Part shown: piece after piece, positions 8,000 to 13,948 of the stretch | Layout of the letters: each line of letters opens with the position of its first letter | Position numbering within the stretch: the stretch's first letter is position 1 | Assembly: GCA_019242065.1 (NCBI GenBank) | Contig: JAFAWJ010000092.1 | Location: 1 to 19,222 of the forward strand | Reading direction: 5' to 3' | DNA from: Chloroflexota bacterium | Lineage (GTDB): Bacteria; Chloroflexota; UBA6077; CF-72 | DNA: 19,222 nucleotides | Notes under the pieces: generated by a model | Databases searched by the model: none | What the model saw: the letters and a program-made list of their open reading frames with translations, nothing else | What the model was told of the DNA's origin: nothing | Program-made: the position numbers and the translations under genes

Positions 8000-8746
8000 A
8001 TGGTCAGCGGTCCGTCAGGCGGTGCACGACGCGCGCGGGTCCACACGATTCTGATCGTGGACGACGAGCCGCGCATCCTGGACTCGGTGCGCATGAACCT
8101 CGAGCTAGAGGGCTACCAGGTCTTCGAGGCGACCAATGGTCAGGAAGCGCTCGACGCGGTGCGGCTGCGGTTACCGGACCTGGTCGTGATGGACGTGATG
8201 ATGCCCGAGATGGATGGCTTCGAGGCGCTCCGCGAGCTGCGCAAGTTTTCGTCCGTGCCTGTGGTGCTGCTGACGGTCAAGGCTGACGAGCGCGACGTGA
8301 TCCACGGATTGGAGCTGGGCGCCGACGACTACATTGCCAAGCCGTTCAGCCCGGGCGTGCTGCTGTCGCGCATCAAAGCCGTGCTGCGCCGCGCCGAGGC
8401 GCCGCCCCAGGCGCCGGCCTCGCGCATCGTGCACGTCGACGATCGACTAACGATCGACTTCGATCGTCACGAGGTGTGGAAAGACGGCGAGAAAATTCAG
8501 CTGCGGCCGACCGAGTTCCGCCTGCTGTATCACCTGGCCTCGAACCCGGGCGTGGTCATGACCCACGAGACCCTCCTCAGCCGCGTCTGGGGCCCTGAAT
8601 ACCGCGACGCGTCCCACTATGTGCGCCTGTACATCAACTATCTGCGCCAGAAGCTGGAAGACGACCCCGCCAACCCGCGCTACATCCTCACCGAGCGCGG
8701 CGTCGGCTACCGCTTCGCCGACCTGCACACCGCCGACGTGCATTGA
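8000..8746 (+). CDS. OmpR/PhoB-family response regulator
   Basis: This 248-residue transcription factor has a receiver domain (about 15-128) and a winged-helix DNA-binding domain (about 143-243). Receiver residues are in place: the acidic pair Asp21-Asp22 in LIVDDEP, phospho-acceptor Asp65 in [12 protein letters not shown], Thr92 in LLTVKADE and Lys114 in YIAKPF. The effector domain ends with the usual ERGVGYRF hairpin, and [17 protein letters not shown] and [17 protein letters not shown] are the recognisable winged-helix helices. The ATG at 8000 is 1 nt after the oxidoreductase stop. It is the natural partner of the GAF histidine kinase two genes upstream and probably regulates this locus, although no repeated operator could be assigned. 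The stop is 5 nt before the moxR start. Confidence 0.93.
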   Translation: MVSGPSGGARRARVHTILIVDDEPRILDSVRMNLELEGYQVFEATNGQEALDAVRLRLPDLVVMDVMMPEMDGFEALRELRKFSSVPVVLLTVKADERDVIHGLELGADDYIAKPFSPGVLLSRIKAVLRRAEAPPQAPASRIVHVDDRLTIDFDRHEVWKDGEKIQLRPTEFRLLYHLASNPGVVMTHETLLSRVWGPEYRDASHYVRLYINYLRQKLEDDPANPRYILTERGVGYRFADLHTADVH

Positions 8747-8751
8747 TGTGA

Positions 8752-9708
8752 GTGACTGAGGTCGTCGACGTCCAGCCGCTGCTCGGGTTGGCGGAGCGCG
8801 CGGGGGACAATATCGAGCGGGTCATTGTCGGCAAGCGGGGAGTCATTGACTTGCTGCTGGTGGCGCTGCTGTGCGAGGGGCACGTGCTTATCGAGGACGT
8901 GCCTGGCACGGGCAAGACCATGCTTGCCAAGTCGGTCGCGCGCACGCTCGACTGTTCGTTTCGGCGCATTCAGTTCACGCCGGACCTGTTGCCCAGCGAC
9001 GTCACGGGGGTGTCGTTTTTCAACCAGCGGACCCAGGAATTCGAGTTTCGGGCCGGGCCGATTTTCTCGCAGGTCGTCCTGGCGGACGAGATCAATCGCG
9101 CGACGCCGCGCACGCAGTCGGCGCTGCTGGAGTGCATGGAGGAGCGGCAGGTCAGCCTCGAAGGGGAGACCCGGCTCTTGCCGCGGCCGTTTTTAGTGCT
9201 GGCGACGCAGAATCCAATCGAGCTCGAGGGCACGTTTCCGCTGCCTGAGGCGCAGCTGGATCGGTTCTTCTTACGGCTGGCGGTGGGGTATCCGAGTGAC
9301 GCTGAAGAAAAAGACGTGGTCAGACGCTTTCGGATGGGCAGTCCGCTGGACGAGTTGCCGGCGGTGGTGTCGGCCGCCGAGCTGACGGCCATGCAGCGGC
9401 TGGTGCGCACGGTGCATGTGAATGAAGCCGTCGAGGATTACGTGGTGCGGCTGGTGCGGGCGACGCGGCTGCACGCGTCGCTGGAGCTGGGGGGTAGTCC
9501 GCGGGCGACGCTGGCGCTGTACCGCGGGGCGCAGGCGCTGGCGGGGTTGCAGGGGCGCGGGTTTGTGCTGCCGGATGACGTGAAGTGGCTGGCGGGGCCA
9601 GTGCTGGGGCACCGGTTGATTGCGAGTGCGCAAGCTAGATTGCGCGGCCGCAGCGCGGCGGAGATCCTGACGGAAATCCTCGGGACGGTTCCTGTGCCCG
9701 TGGAGTGA
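8752..9708 (+). CDS. MoxR-family AAA+ ATPase
   Basis: The 318-residue product is a MoxR-type AAA+ ATPase, a chaperone-like remodeller that usually acts with VWA- or DUF58-containing partners on envelope or metalloenzyme assembly. Walker A is EDVPGTGKTMLAK (Lys55), Walker B is VVLADEINRA (108-117), and sensor 1 is ATQNPIE (Asn154). FTPDLLPSDVTG and the LPEAQLDRF helix are typical family landmarks. The C-terminal lid includes DYVVRLVRATR and GGSPRATLALYRGAQ. GTG 8752 gives a normal-length N-terminus and lies 5 nt after the response regulator. The last codons and the TGA stop lie inside the first unit of the downstream 99-bp repeat array, and that TGA overlaps a GTG of the repeat-encoded ORF. 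Confidence 0.95.
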   Translation: MTEVVDVQPLLGLAERAGDNIERVIVGKRGVIDLLLVALLCEGHVLIEDVPGTGKTMLAKSVARTLDCSFRRIQFTPDLLPSDVTGVSFFNQRTQEFEFRAGPIFSQVVLADEINRATPRTQSALLECMEERQVSLEGETRLLPRPFLVLATQNPIELEGTFPLPEAQLDRFFLRLAVGYPSDAEEKDVVRRFRMGSPLDELPAVVSAAELTAMQRLVRTVHVNEAVEDYVVRLVRATRLHASLELGGSPRATLALYRGAQALAGLQGRGFVLPDDVKWLAGPVLGHRLIASAQARLRGRSAAEILTEILGTVPVPVE

Positions 9709-10148
9709 AGACGGGCTTTTGCATGTGGAGTGGGGCATCCGCACTGCCAGACGGCGTAGGGGATACCCCTACGACCCCGAGAGGTAAGGATGAGCCACCG
9801 TGGAGTGACCCGCGCCTTTGCGAATGGAGCCGGGCATCCGCGCTGTCAAACGGTGTAGGGGGTACCCCTACGACCCCAAAAGGTAAGGATGAGCCACCGT
9901 GGAGTGACCCACGCCTTTGCGAATGGAGTGGGGCATCCGGACTGTCAAAGGGTGTAGGGGATACCCCTATGACGCCAAGAGGTAAGGATGAGCCACCGTG
10001 GAGTGACCCGCGCCTTTGCGAATGGAGTCGGGCATCCGCGCTGTCGAACGGTGTAGGGGATACATACCCCTACAACCCTCGGGGTGGTACGAGCTACCGA
10101 GGAGATGATTCCCTCTCAAGTGGTGATGCGCGGGTGACGAGAGCTTGA
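9705..10148 (+). CDS. possible repeat-encoded protein (33-residue repeats), translation doubtful
   Basis: An open frame of 147 codons runs through the whole repeat array. It begins with GTG overlapping the moxR stop (GTGA) and ends with TGA overlapping the TTG start of the DUF58 gene (TTGA). The 99-bp period equals 33 codons, so the peptide repeats, e.g. DEPPWSDPRLCEWS then GVGDTPTTP. No signal peptide, membrane segment or known motif is seen. Against coding: differences between units 2 and 3 change the amino acid at about six codons and are silent at about three, close to neutral expectation. Unit 4 also carries a 4-nt hairpin-loop insertion that shifts the repeat frame. The 4-nt overlaps favour at least ribosome passage. 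I regard this as possible but unproven. Confidence 0.3.
   Translation: MKTGFCMWSGASALPDGVGDTPTTPRGKDEPPWSDPRLCEWSRASALSNGVGGTPTTPKGKDEPPWSDPRLCEWSGASGLSKGVGDTPMTPRGKDEPPWSDPRLCEWSRASALSNGVGDTYPYNPRGGTSYRGDDSLSSGDARVTRA
9755..9773. promoter_or_regulatory. repeat hairpin 1 (8-bp stem, ATA loop)
   Basis: CGTAGGGG (9755-9762) pairs perfectly with CCCCTACG (9766-9773) around a 3-nt loop. The outer GG (9753-9754) can pair with CC across a single bulged A. Confidence 0.6.
9854..9872. promoter_or_regulatory. repeat hairpin 2 (8-bp stem, GTA loop)
   Basis: TGTAGGGG (9854-9861) faces CCCCTACG (9865-9872). Seven Watson-Crick pairs are closed by a T-G pair, a wobble in RNA, and the loop is GTA. Confidence 0.6.
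9953..9971. promoter_or_regulatory. repeat hairpin 3 (8-bp stem with two wobbles, ATA loop)
   Basis: TGTAGGGG (9953-9960) faces CCCCTATG (9964-9971). Six Watson-Crick pairs are followed by two outer wobble pairs (G-T and T-G), which are tolerated in RNA on the plus strand. Confidence 0.55.
10052..10074. promoter_or_regulatory. repeat hairpin 4 (8-bp stem, 7-nt loop)
   Basis: TGTAGGGG (10052-10059) pairs perfectly with CCCCTACA (10067-10074). The outermost pair is T-A here but C-G in hairpin 1, a compensated change. The loop has grown from 3 to 7 nt (ATACATA) without harming the stem. Confidence 0.6.
10077..10102. promoter_or_regulatory. hairpin CCTCGG/CCGAGG downstream of the repeat array
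   Basis: A perfect 6-bp inverted repeat (10077-10082 and 10097-10102) surrounds a 14-nt loop that can itself pair in part (GGTA with TACC). It occupies the degenerate tail of repeat unit 4. Confidence 0.35.
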
Positions 10149-10153
10149 GAGGG
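10111..10153 (+). promoter_or_regulatory. hairpin enclosing the DUF58 translation start
   Basis: CCCTCTCAAG (10111-10120) is perfectly complementary to CTTGAGAGGG (10144-10153), a 10-bp stem with a 23-nt loop. The right arm contains the TTG start at 10145 and the purine-rich stretch (GAGAGGGGAGG) just before the alternative GTG at 10157. If it forms in the mRNA it would hide the initiation site, unless opened by ribosomes arriving from the upstream reading frame. Confidence 0.5.
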
Positions 10154-11359
10154 GAGGTGTGGTTCTGGGTCATCGGTGGCCTTCTCGTCATCTCCTTGCT
10201 GCTCCGCGAGGGATTGCTGTTTGTCATCGGCTGCATCTTGCTGCTGGTCGCGGGCGTCTCGTACTTGTGGCAGCGGTACTGTCTGACCAACCTCAGCTAT
10301 ACGCGCACGCTGGCCCAGGAGCGGGCATTCTTTGGCGAAGAGGTGCCGCTGACGATCGAGATCGCCAATGCCAAGCCGCTGCCGCTGGCCTGGGTTGAAG
10401 TCGAGGACATCGTCCCCGGTGGCCGGGTCACGTTGCAGCCGGCGCATGTCAGTCCATCGCACATCCCTGGCCGCCGCCTGCTGAGCATGCTGCTGTCGGT
10501 GCGCTGGTACGAGCGGGTGCGCCGCCACTACACGGTCAATTGCGCGGCCCGCGGATTGCACACCTTCGGGCCAGCCACCCTGCGCACCGGCGACGTGTTC
10601 GGCCTCAACACGCGCGAGATGAGCCTGAGCCAGGAAGACTATCTGCTGGTGTACCCCAAGGTCGTGCCGCTGGAGCGCCTGGGGCTGCCCGCCAGCAGTC
10701 CATTCGGCGACGTGCCCGTGCGACGCCAGTGGCTGTTCGAGGATCCGATGCGCACTGTCGGGGTGCGCGACTATCGGCCGGGTGACAGTCCGCGCCGACT
10801 GCACTGGAAAGCCACCGCGCGTGTGCCGGGACAGACCTGGCAGGTAAAAGTGTTCGAGCCGACCACCAGCCATCGGCTGTACATCCTGCTCAACGTCAAC
10901 ACGTCTGACGAGAACTGGTCGTGGCAGGGCTACGACCCGCAGGCGCTCGAGGCGGCCATCACCACGGCGGCGTCGGTCGCGAACTGGGCCACCGACCGCG
11001 GCCTGCTCGTCGGCCTGGCCGTCAACGCCCGACTGTTTCACTCCAGCGCGGCGGTGCGCATCCCGCCCAGTCGCGACCCGCGCCAGCTGATGCATATCTT
11101 CGAGGCCCTGGCCAGTCTGGTGCCGATGGGCAGCATGCCCGTCGAGTCGCTGGTCGAGCTCGAAGGGCACGAGCTGGCGTACGGCTCGACGGTGGTCATG
11201 GTCACGGCGGTTACCAACACTCGGCTGTTCAACCAGTTGCAACAGCTCAAGCGCGCCGGCCACCGCCCGGTGCTGCTGCTGATCACGGCCGACGAGGAGC
11301 CGGTCGCCCCGCTCGACGGTCTGCCCGCGTACGCGATTCGCATCGAGGACACGCGGTGA
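10145..11359 (+). CDS. DUF58 domain membrane protein
   Basis: The 404-residue product has two N-terminal membrane helices (about 6-20 and 22-40) and then a soluble region with the DUF58 signature. The signature is VGVRDYRPGDSPRRLHWKATAR at about 205-226 (Arg-Asp-Tyr, Gly-Asp, His-Trp-Lys). DUF58 proteins are partners of MoxR ATPases and contain a von Willebrand A-like fold in the C-terminal half. The extracytoplasmic beta-rich segment after the helices (about 52-150) is also typical. The start is uncertain: TTG 10145 overlaps the upstream repeat ORF stop, whereas GTG 10157 lies just behind a purine-rich Shine-Dalgarno-like tract. The next gene starts inside its stop codon (GTGA), so DUF58 and DUF4129 proteins should be made in a coupled way. 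Confidence 0.92.
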   Translation: MRGEVWFWVIGGLLVISLLLREGLLFVIGCILLLVAGVSYLWQRYCLTNLSYTRTLAQERAFFGEEVPLTIEIANAKPLPLAWVEVEDIVPGGRVTLQPAHVSPSHIPGRRLLSMLLSVRWYERVRRHYTVNCAARGLHTFGPATLRTGDVFGLNTREMSLSQEDYLLVYPKVVPLERLGLPASSPFGDVPVRRQWLFEDPMRTVGVRDYRPGDSPRRLHWKATARVPGQTWQVKVFEPTTSHRLYILLNVNTSDENWSWQGYDPQALEAAITTAASVANWATDRGLLVGLAVNARLFHSSAAVRIPPSRDPRQLMHIFEALASLVPMGSMPVESLVELEGHELAYGSTVVMVTAVTNTRLFNQLQQLKRAGHRPVLLLITADEEPVAPLDGLPAYAIRIEDTR

Positions 11360-12807
11360 ATCGGGCCACGCTGACGGCCGGGCTGGCGCTGATGGATGTC
11401 GGCTGGGCGTATCCGTGGCTGGTCCTCCTCGGCCTGTGGACCGATGCCGGGCACACCACAGGGCTGCTGTCGGCGGTCAGCGTGCTGGCGCTGCTGCTGC
11501 TGGGCGCCTGGAGCACGGTCCTGCTCGGCCGCCTCACCCGCCATGGCGCGCGCGGGCGGTACGCGCTGGCGGTGCTGGCCGTGGTGGCCGCCACCGTCAG
11601 CGTCAGATACGAGCACTACGCCAGCTTCGACGGTCTGGACTGGGTGGCGCCGTTCGTCGGCGCGCTGGCGGCGGTCATTGGCCAACTCAGCGCACCGGTC
11701 CTGGCGTTCGCGGCTGCGCTGTATCTGTGGTGGCGGGGGATGCGCTTCGGCATGCAGTCGCCCGGGTATACCGAAGTCGAGGGCGCGTTTCGGTGGGGCA
11801 TCGGTCGGCTGGCGTTGTTCACCCTGGTCATGGCCCTGACCACACGCGCTGGCGGGCTGCATGCCGTCGAAGCGCAGACGACCCCGTTTGTCGTCGGCTT
11901 CTTTTTCGTCAGTCTGCTGACGCTGGCGCTCGCGCGACTGGAGAGCCTGCGCACCCGCACGCGACGGCCGAGCTTGAACACCCAGTGGCTGAGTGTGCTG
12001 GTCGTGGTCGCCGCGGCGGTCGTCCTGGTGTCGCTGCTGATCGCGCAGATCGTCTCGTTCGACGTGCTGCTCGCGGCCACGCGACCGCTGTTCGATGCAC
12101 TCGGGCTCGTGCTGTTGCTGCTGGCGTACGCGATCGTGCTCCCGCTGGCGTACGTGATCCAGTGGCTCGTGTACCTGATCCTGGCGCTGCTGCAGGGGAG
12201 TAACCGGCCGCTGCCACCTCAGCCGCTGCAGCCGGCCGACGTGGACGACGCGTTCCAGCGCTTCCTGAATCAACAACTGACGCCCGAGCTGATCGCCGCG
12301 CTGAAGGCTGTCGGCGCGGCGCTGTTACTGGTGGTCGTGGTGGTGCTGGTCGCGCGCGGTCTGTCACGCTGGCGGCCGTCGGGCGCGGACGCGGACGCGA
12401 CCAACGAGGAACGCGACTCGCTCTGGAACGGCCGCACGGCATGGGGTAGCGTGCTGGCGTGGCTGAAGCGGCTGTTCTCGCGCCGTCGAGCAGCGACCAA
12501 CTCTGTACTGCCTACGTCCGTAGAGACACCGTCTGATGTGAAGTCATCGGGTTTGCCGACGATTCGAGAGCTCTACGCGGAGCTGTTACACGTTGGTGAG
12601 GTGGCGGGTGCCCCGCGGGCGCCAGGTACGACGCCACTGGAACATCTGCCAGCACTGTCAGCGTCGCTGGAGCCTGAACCGGTGATGTCCGAGTTGACCG
12701 ACGCCTACCTGCAGGTCCGCTATGCGGATATCGACGTCCCAAACGAGCAGGCGCGCGCGTTGAGTGAGGAGGTGCGGCAGGTCCATTCCAAAGGTGCAGC
12801 CGAGTAA
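11356..12807 (+). CDS. DUF4129-containing polytopic membrane protein without transglutaminase core
   Basis: From GTG 11356 the product has 483 residues. About nine hydrophobic segments fill the first two-thirds, including ALLLLGAWSTVLLG, VVVAAAVVLVSLLIAQIV and ALLLVVVVVLVA. A cytoplasmic tail follows, ending in a DUF4129-like domain (about 400-475: TIRELYAELL, GTTPLEHLPAL, LTDAYLQVRY). In the common MoxR-DUF58 operon the third protein is a TgpA-like fusion of membrane helices, a transglutaminase core and DUF4129. No Cys-His-Asp transglutaminase motif is visible here, and the soluble loop between helices is too short to hold one. Its role is therefore probably scaffolding within a MoxR-dependent envelope complex. 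The 4-nt overlap with the DUF58 gene supports co-translation. Confidence 0.8.
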   Translation: MNRATLTAGLALMDVGWAYPWLVLLGLWTDAGHTTGLLSAVSVLALLLLGAWSTVLLGRLTRHGARGRYALAVLAVVAATVSVRYEHYASFDGLDWVAPFVGALAAVIGQLSAPVLAFAAALYLWWRGMRFGMQSPGYTEVEGAFRWGIGRLALFTLVMALTTRAGGLHAVEAQTTPFVVGFFFVSLLTLALARLESLRTRTRRPSLNTQWLSVLVVVAAAVVLVSLLIAQIVSFDVLLAATRPLFDALGLVLLLLAYAIVLPLAYVIQWLVYLILALLQGSNRPLPPQPLQPADVDDAFQRFLNQQLTPELIAALKAVGAALLLVVVVVLVARGLSRWRPSGADADATNEERDSLWNGRTAWGSVLAWLKRLFSRRRAATNSVLPTSVETPSDVKSSGLPTIRELYAELLHVGEVAGAPRAPGTTPLEHLPALSASLEPEPVMSELTDAYLQVRYADIDVPNEQARALSEEVRQVHSKGAAE

Positions 12808-12838
12808 AAGCTTGACGCATACTCCCTCGTCGCACGCC

Positions 12839-13225
12839 ATGCGACTGCCTGGTTACCTCGTCGCATTCGTACTTACCCTGTTGTTGGCCGGCACCACTTC
12901 GGTTGGCACGGGCGCGGGCGTGCACCAGTTCGACCTGTTGCATCCGCTGTTTTCGCATCTGCACCTGGTGAATGGACGCTTGCTGACGCATGAGCAGATG
13001 GCGGCCGAGGCGGCGGCGGCTGCCTCGACGACTCCGCCGGTGCAAGGGGTGGCGTTCGGTGCCAACGGTGCGGGCGCGGCCGACGGCGGGCTCGGGACCA
13101 GTCCGACGGTGCCTCGGCAGGCGCCAATGGTCATATGGGAGTCCACCTGGCGGTGGGACGCGTTCCAGATTGAGACGGTACCCATTGGGCGCGAGGATGC
13201 TCCGCCCGACCCTCCTCCACTATGA
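12839..13225 (+). CDS. small secreted protein of unknown function, His-containing
   Basis: I do not recognise this 128-residue protein with certainty. ATG 12839 is chosen because it starts a clean signal peptide (MRLPGYLVAFVLTLLLAG, to about residue 25). The mature part begins with HQFDLLHPLFSHLHLVNG, in which four His residues fall within 14 positions and could bind metal, and is followed by RLLTHEQM. An Ala/Gly-rich low-complexity stretch and a Trp-containing segment (MVIWESTWRWDAFQIETVP) make up the rest. It begins 31 nt after the DUF4129 gene and ends 54 nt before a second exported protein, so it may be the first gene of the copper module. Metal binding is inferred from the His cluster and neighbours only. 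Confidence 0.7.
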   Translation: MRLPGYLVAFVLTLLLAGTTSVGTGAGVHQFDLLHPLFSHLHLVNGRLLTHEQMAAEAAAAASTTPPVQGVAFGANGAGAADGGLGTSPTVPRQAPMVIWESTWRWDAFQIETVPIGREDAPPDPPPL

Positions 13226-13241
13226 GTCAACCGGATCAGAC

Positions 13242-13253
13242 GTAACGGGTTAC
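13242..13253. promoter_or_regulatory. short palindrome GTAAC-GG-GTTAC upstream of 13280
   Basis: A perfect 5-bp inverted repeat with a 2-nt centre lies 27 nt before the next start codon, in the 54-nt gap. It could be half of an operator or chance. No convincing -10/-35 pair was found around it. Confidence 0.25.
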
Positions 13254-13279
13254 TCACACACTGAAAGGACGAGAGGGTT

Positions 13280-13942
13280 ATGAACCTGAAGAAGTCGCGG
13301 CTGTTTTCCGTACTCGGCGGCAGCTTGTTCCTTATGTTGATGCTCGCCCCGGGCACGGCCCTGGCCCACGAGCACCGCACCATCGGCAACGGCAAGTACG
13401 ACGTCGTCGTCGGCTGGGGCGTGGAGCCGACGTATATCGGCCAGATGAACCAGGCGACCATCCGCATCATGGACGCCGGCACCACCACGCCGGTCACCGG
13501 CGCCGACAAGACGCTCAAGCTGGCTATCCGCCAGGGCGCCAGCACCCAGGCATTCCCGCTCAAGGCGGCCTTCGGGCAGGACGGCATGTATACGGCCGAC
13601 ATCATGCCCACGCGCGTTGGCGATTATCAGTGGATCTTCACTGGCACAATCAACGACGACGCGATCAACGAAACGTTCGACACGGCCGACGGCAAGTTCG
13701 ACGAAGTGCAGGAAATGACCGGCGTGCAATTTCCGGTCGCACTTGGCGACCCGGCCCAGAACGCCGCCGCCGCGCAATCTGCCCAGGCCGACGCGCAGAG
13801 CGCGCGTACGCTGGCGATGATCGGGATTGCCGTCGGCGTCGTCGGTCTGCTGGTTGCCATCGGTGCCTGGTTCATGCGCCCGCGCGTCACGACCACCACC
13901 GCACCTGCCCCGAGCGCTCGGCCGGTGAGCGAACAGGCCTGA
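13280..13942 (+). CDS. exported, C-terminally membrane-anchored beta-domain protein (copper-module associated)
   Basis: The 220-residue protein has a classical signal peptide with a probable cut after ALA (residue 29), so the mature chain would begin HEHRTIGNG. A beta-rich domain (about 30-153) with VVGWGVEPTYIGQMNQATIRI and GMYTADIMPTRVGDYQW resembles small immunoglobulin-like exported domains (YtkA/CopC-like in style). A Gln/Ala-rich stalk (157-175), one membrane helix (178-198) and a short Thr/Pro tail follow. A purine-rich ribosome-binding stretch (AAGGACGAGAGGG) precedes ATG 13280 at good distance, the clearest Shine-Dalgarno in the window. The gene is 6 nt upstream of the CopC-CopD-cytochrome fusion, so a role in periplasmic copper delivery is inferred. 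No enzyme motif is present. Confidence 0.78.
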   Translation: MNLKKSRLFSVLGGSLFLMLMLAPGTALAHEHRTIGNGKYDVVVGWGVEPTYIGQMNQATIRIMDAGTTTPVTGADKTLKLAIRQGASTQAFPLKAAFGQDGMYTADIMPTRVGDYQWIFTGTINDDAINETFDTADGKFDEVQEMTGVQFPVALGDPAQNAAAAQSAQADAQSARTLAMIGIAVGVVGLLVAIGAWFMRPRVTTTTAPAPSARPVSEQA

Positions 13943-13948
13943 ATTCCC

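Larger units (their letters stand above)
9698..10104. repeat. four-copy 99-100-bp tandem repeat between moxR and the DUF58 gene
   Basis: Units begin at 9698, 9798, 9897 and 9996, each starting CCGTGGAGTGA, and share most positions. The first is 100 bp and the next two 99 bp; the fourth matches well to about 10075 and then drifts, with weak similarity to about 10104. Each unit contains CATCCG, a central hairpin GTAGGGG-loop-CCCCTAC and, in units 1-3, GGTAAGGATGAGCCA. Unit 1 includes the final Val-Glu-stop of moxR, so the array seems to have grown by tandem duplication from the gene's 3' end. There are no unique spacers, so this is not a CRISPR array. This is the only stretch of more than 300 bases without an established gene in the window. 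Confidence 0.95.

Noticed and set aside
8746..8748. ATG at the response-regulator stop as moxR start
   Set aside because: It is followed at once by TGA in frame. GTG 8752 is the first usable start.
9698..10104. CRISPR array
   Set aside because: The units are contiguous 99-100-bp tandem copies with no unique spacers, and no cas genes are present.
11038..12276. Minus-strand open frame of 412 codons
   Set aside because: It is the shadow of the DUF58 and DUF4129 genes, and its Gln/Arg/His composition is not protein-like.
12853..13611. Minus-strand open frame of 252 codons
   Set aside because: It is antisense to two exported proteins with clear signal peptides. No domain is recognisable.
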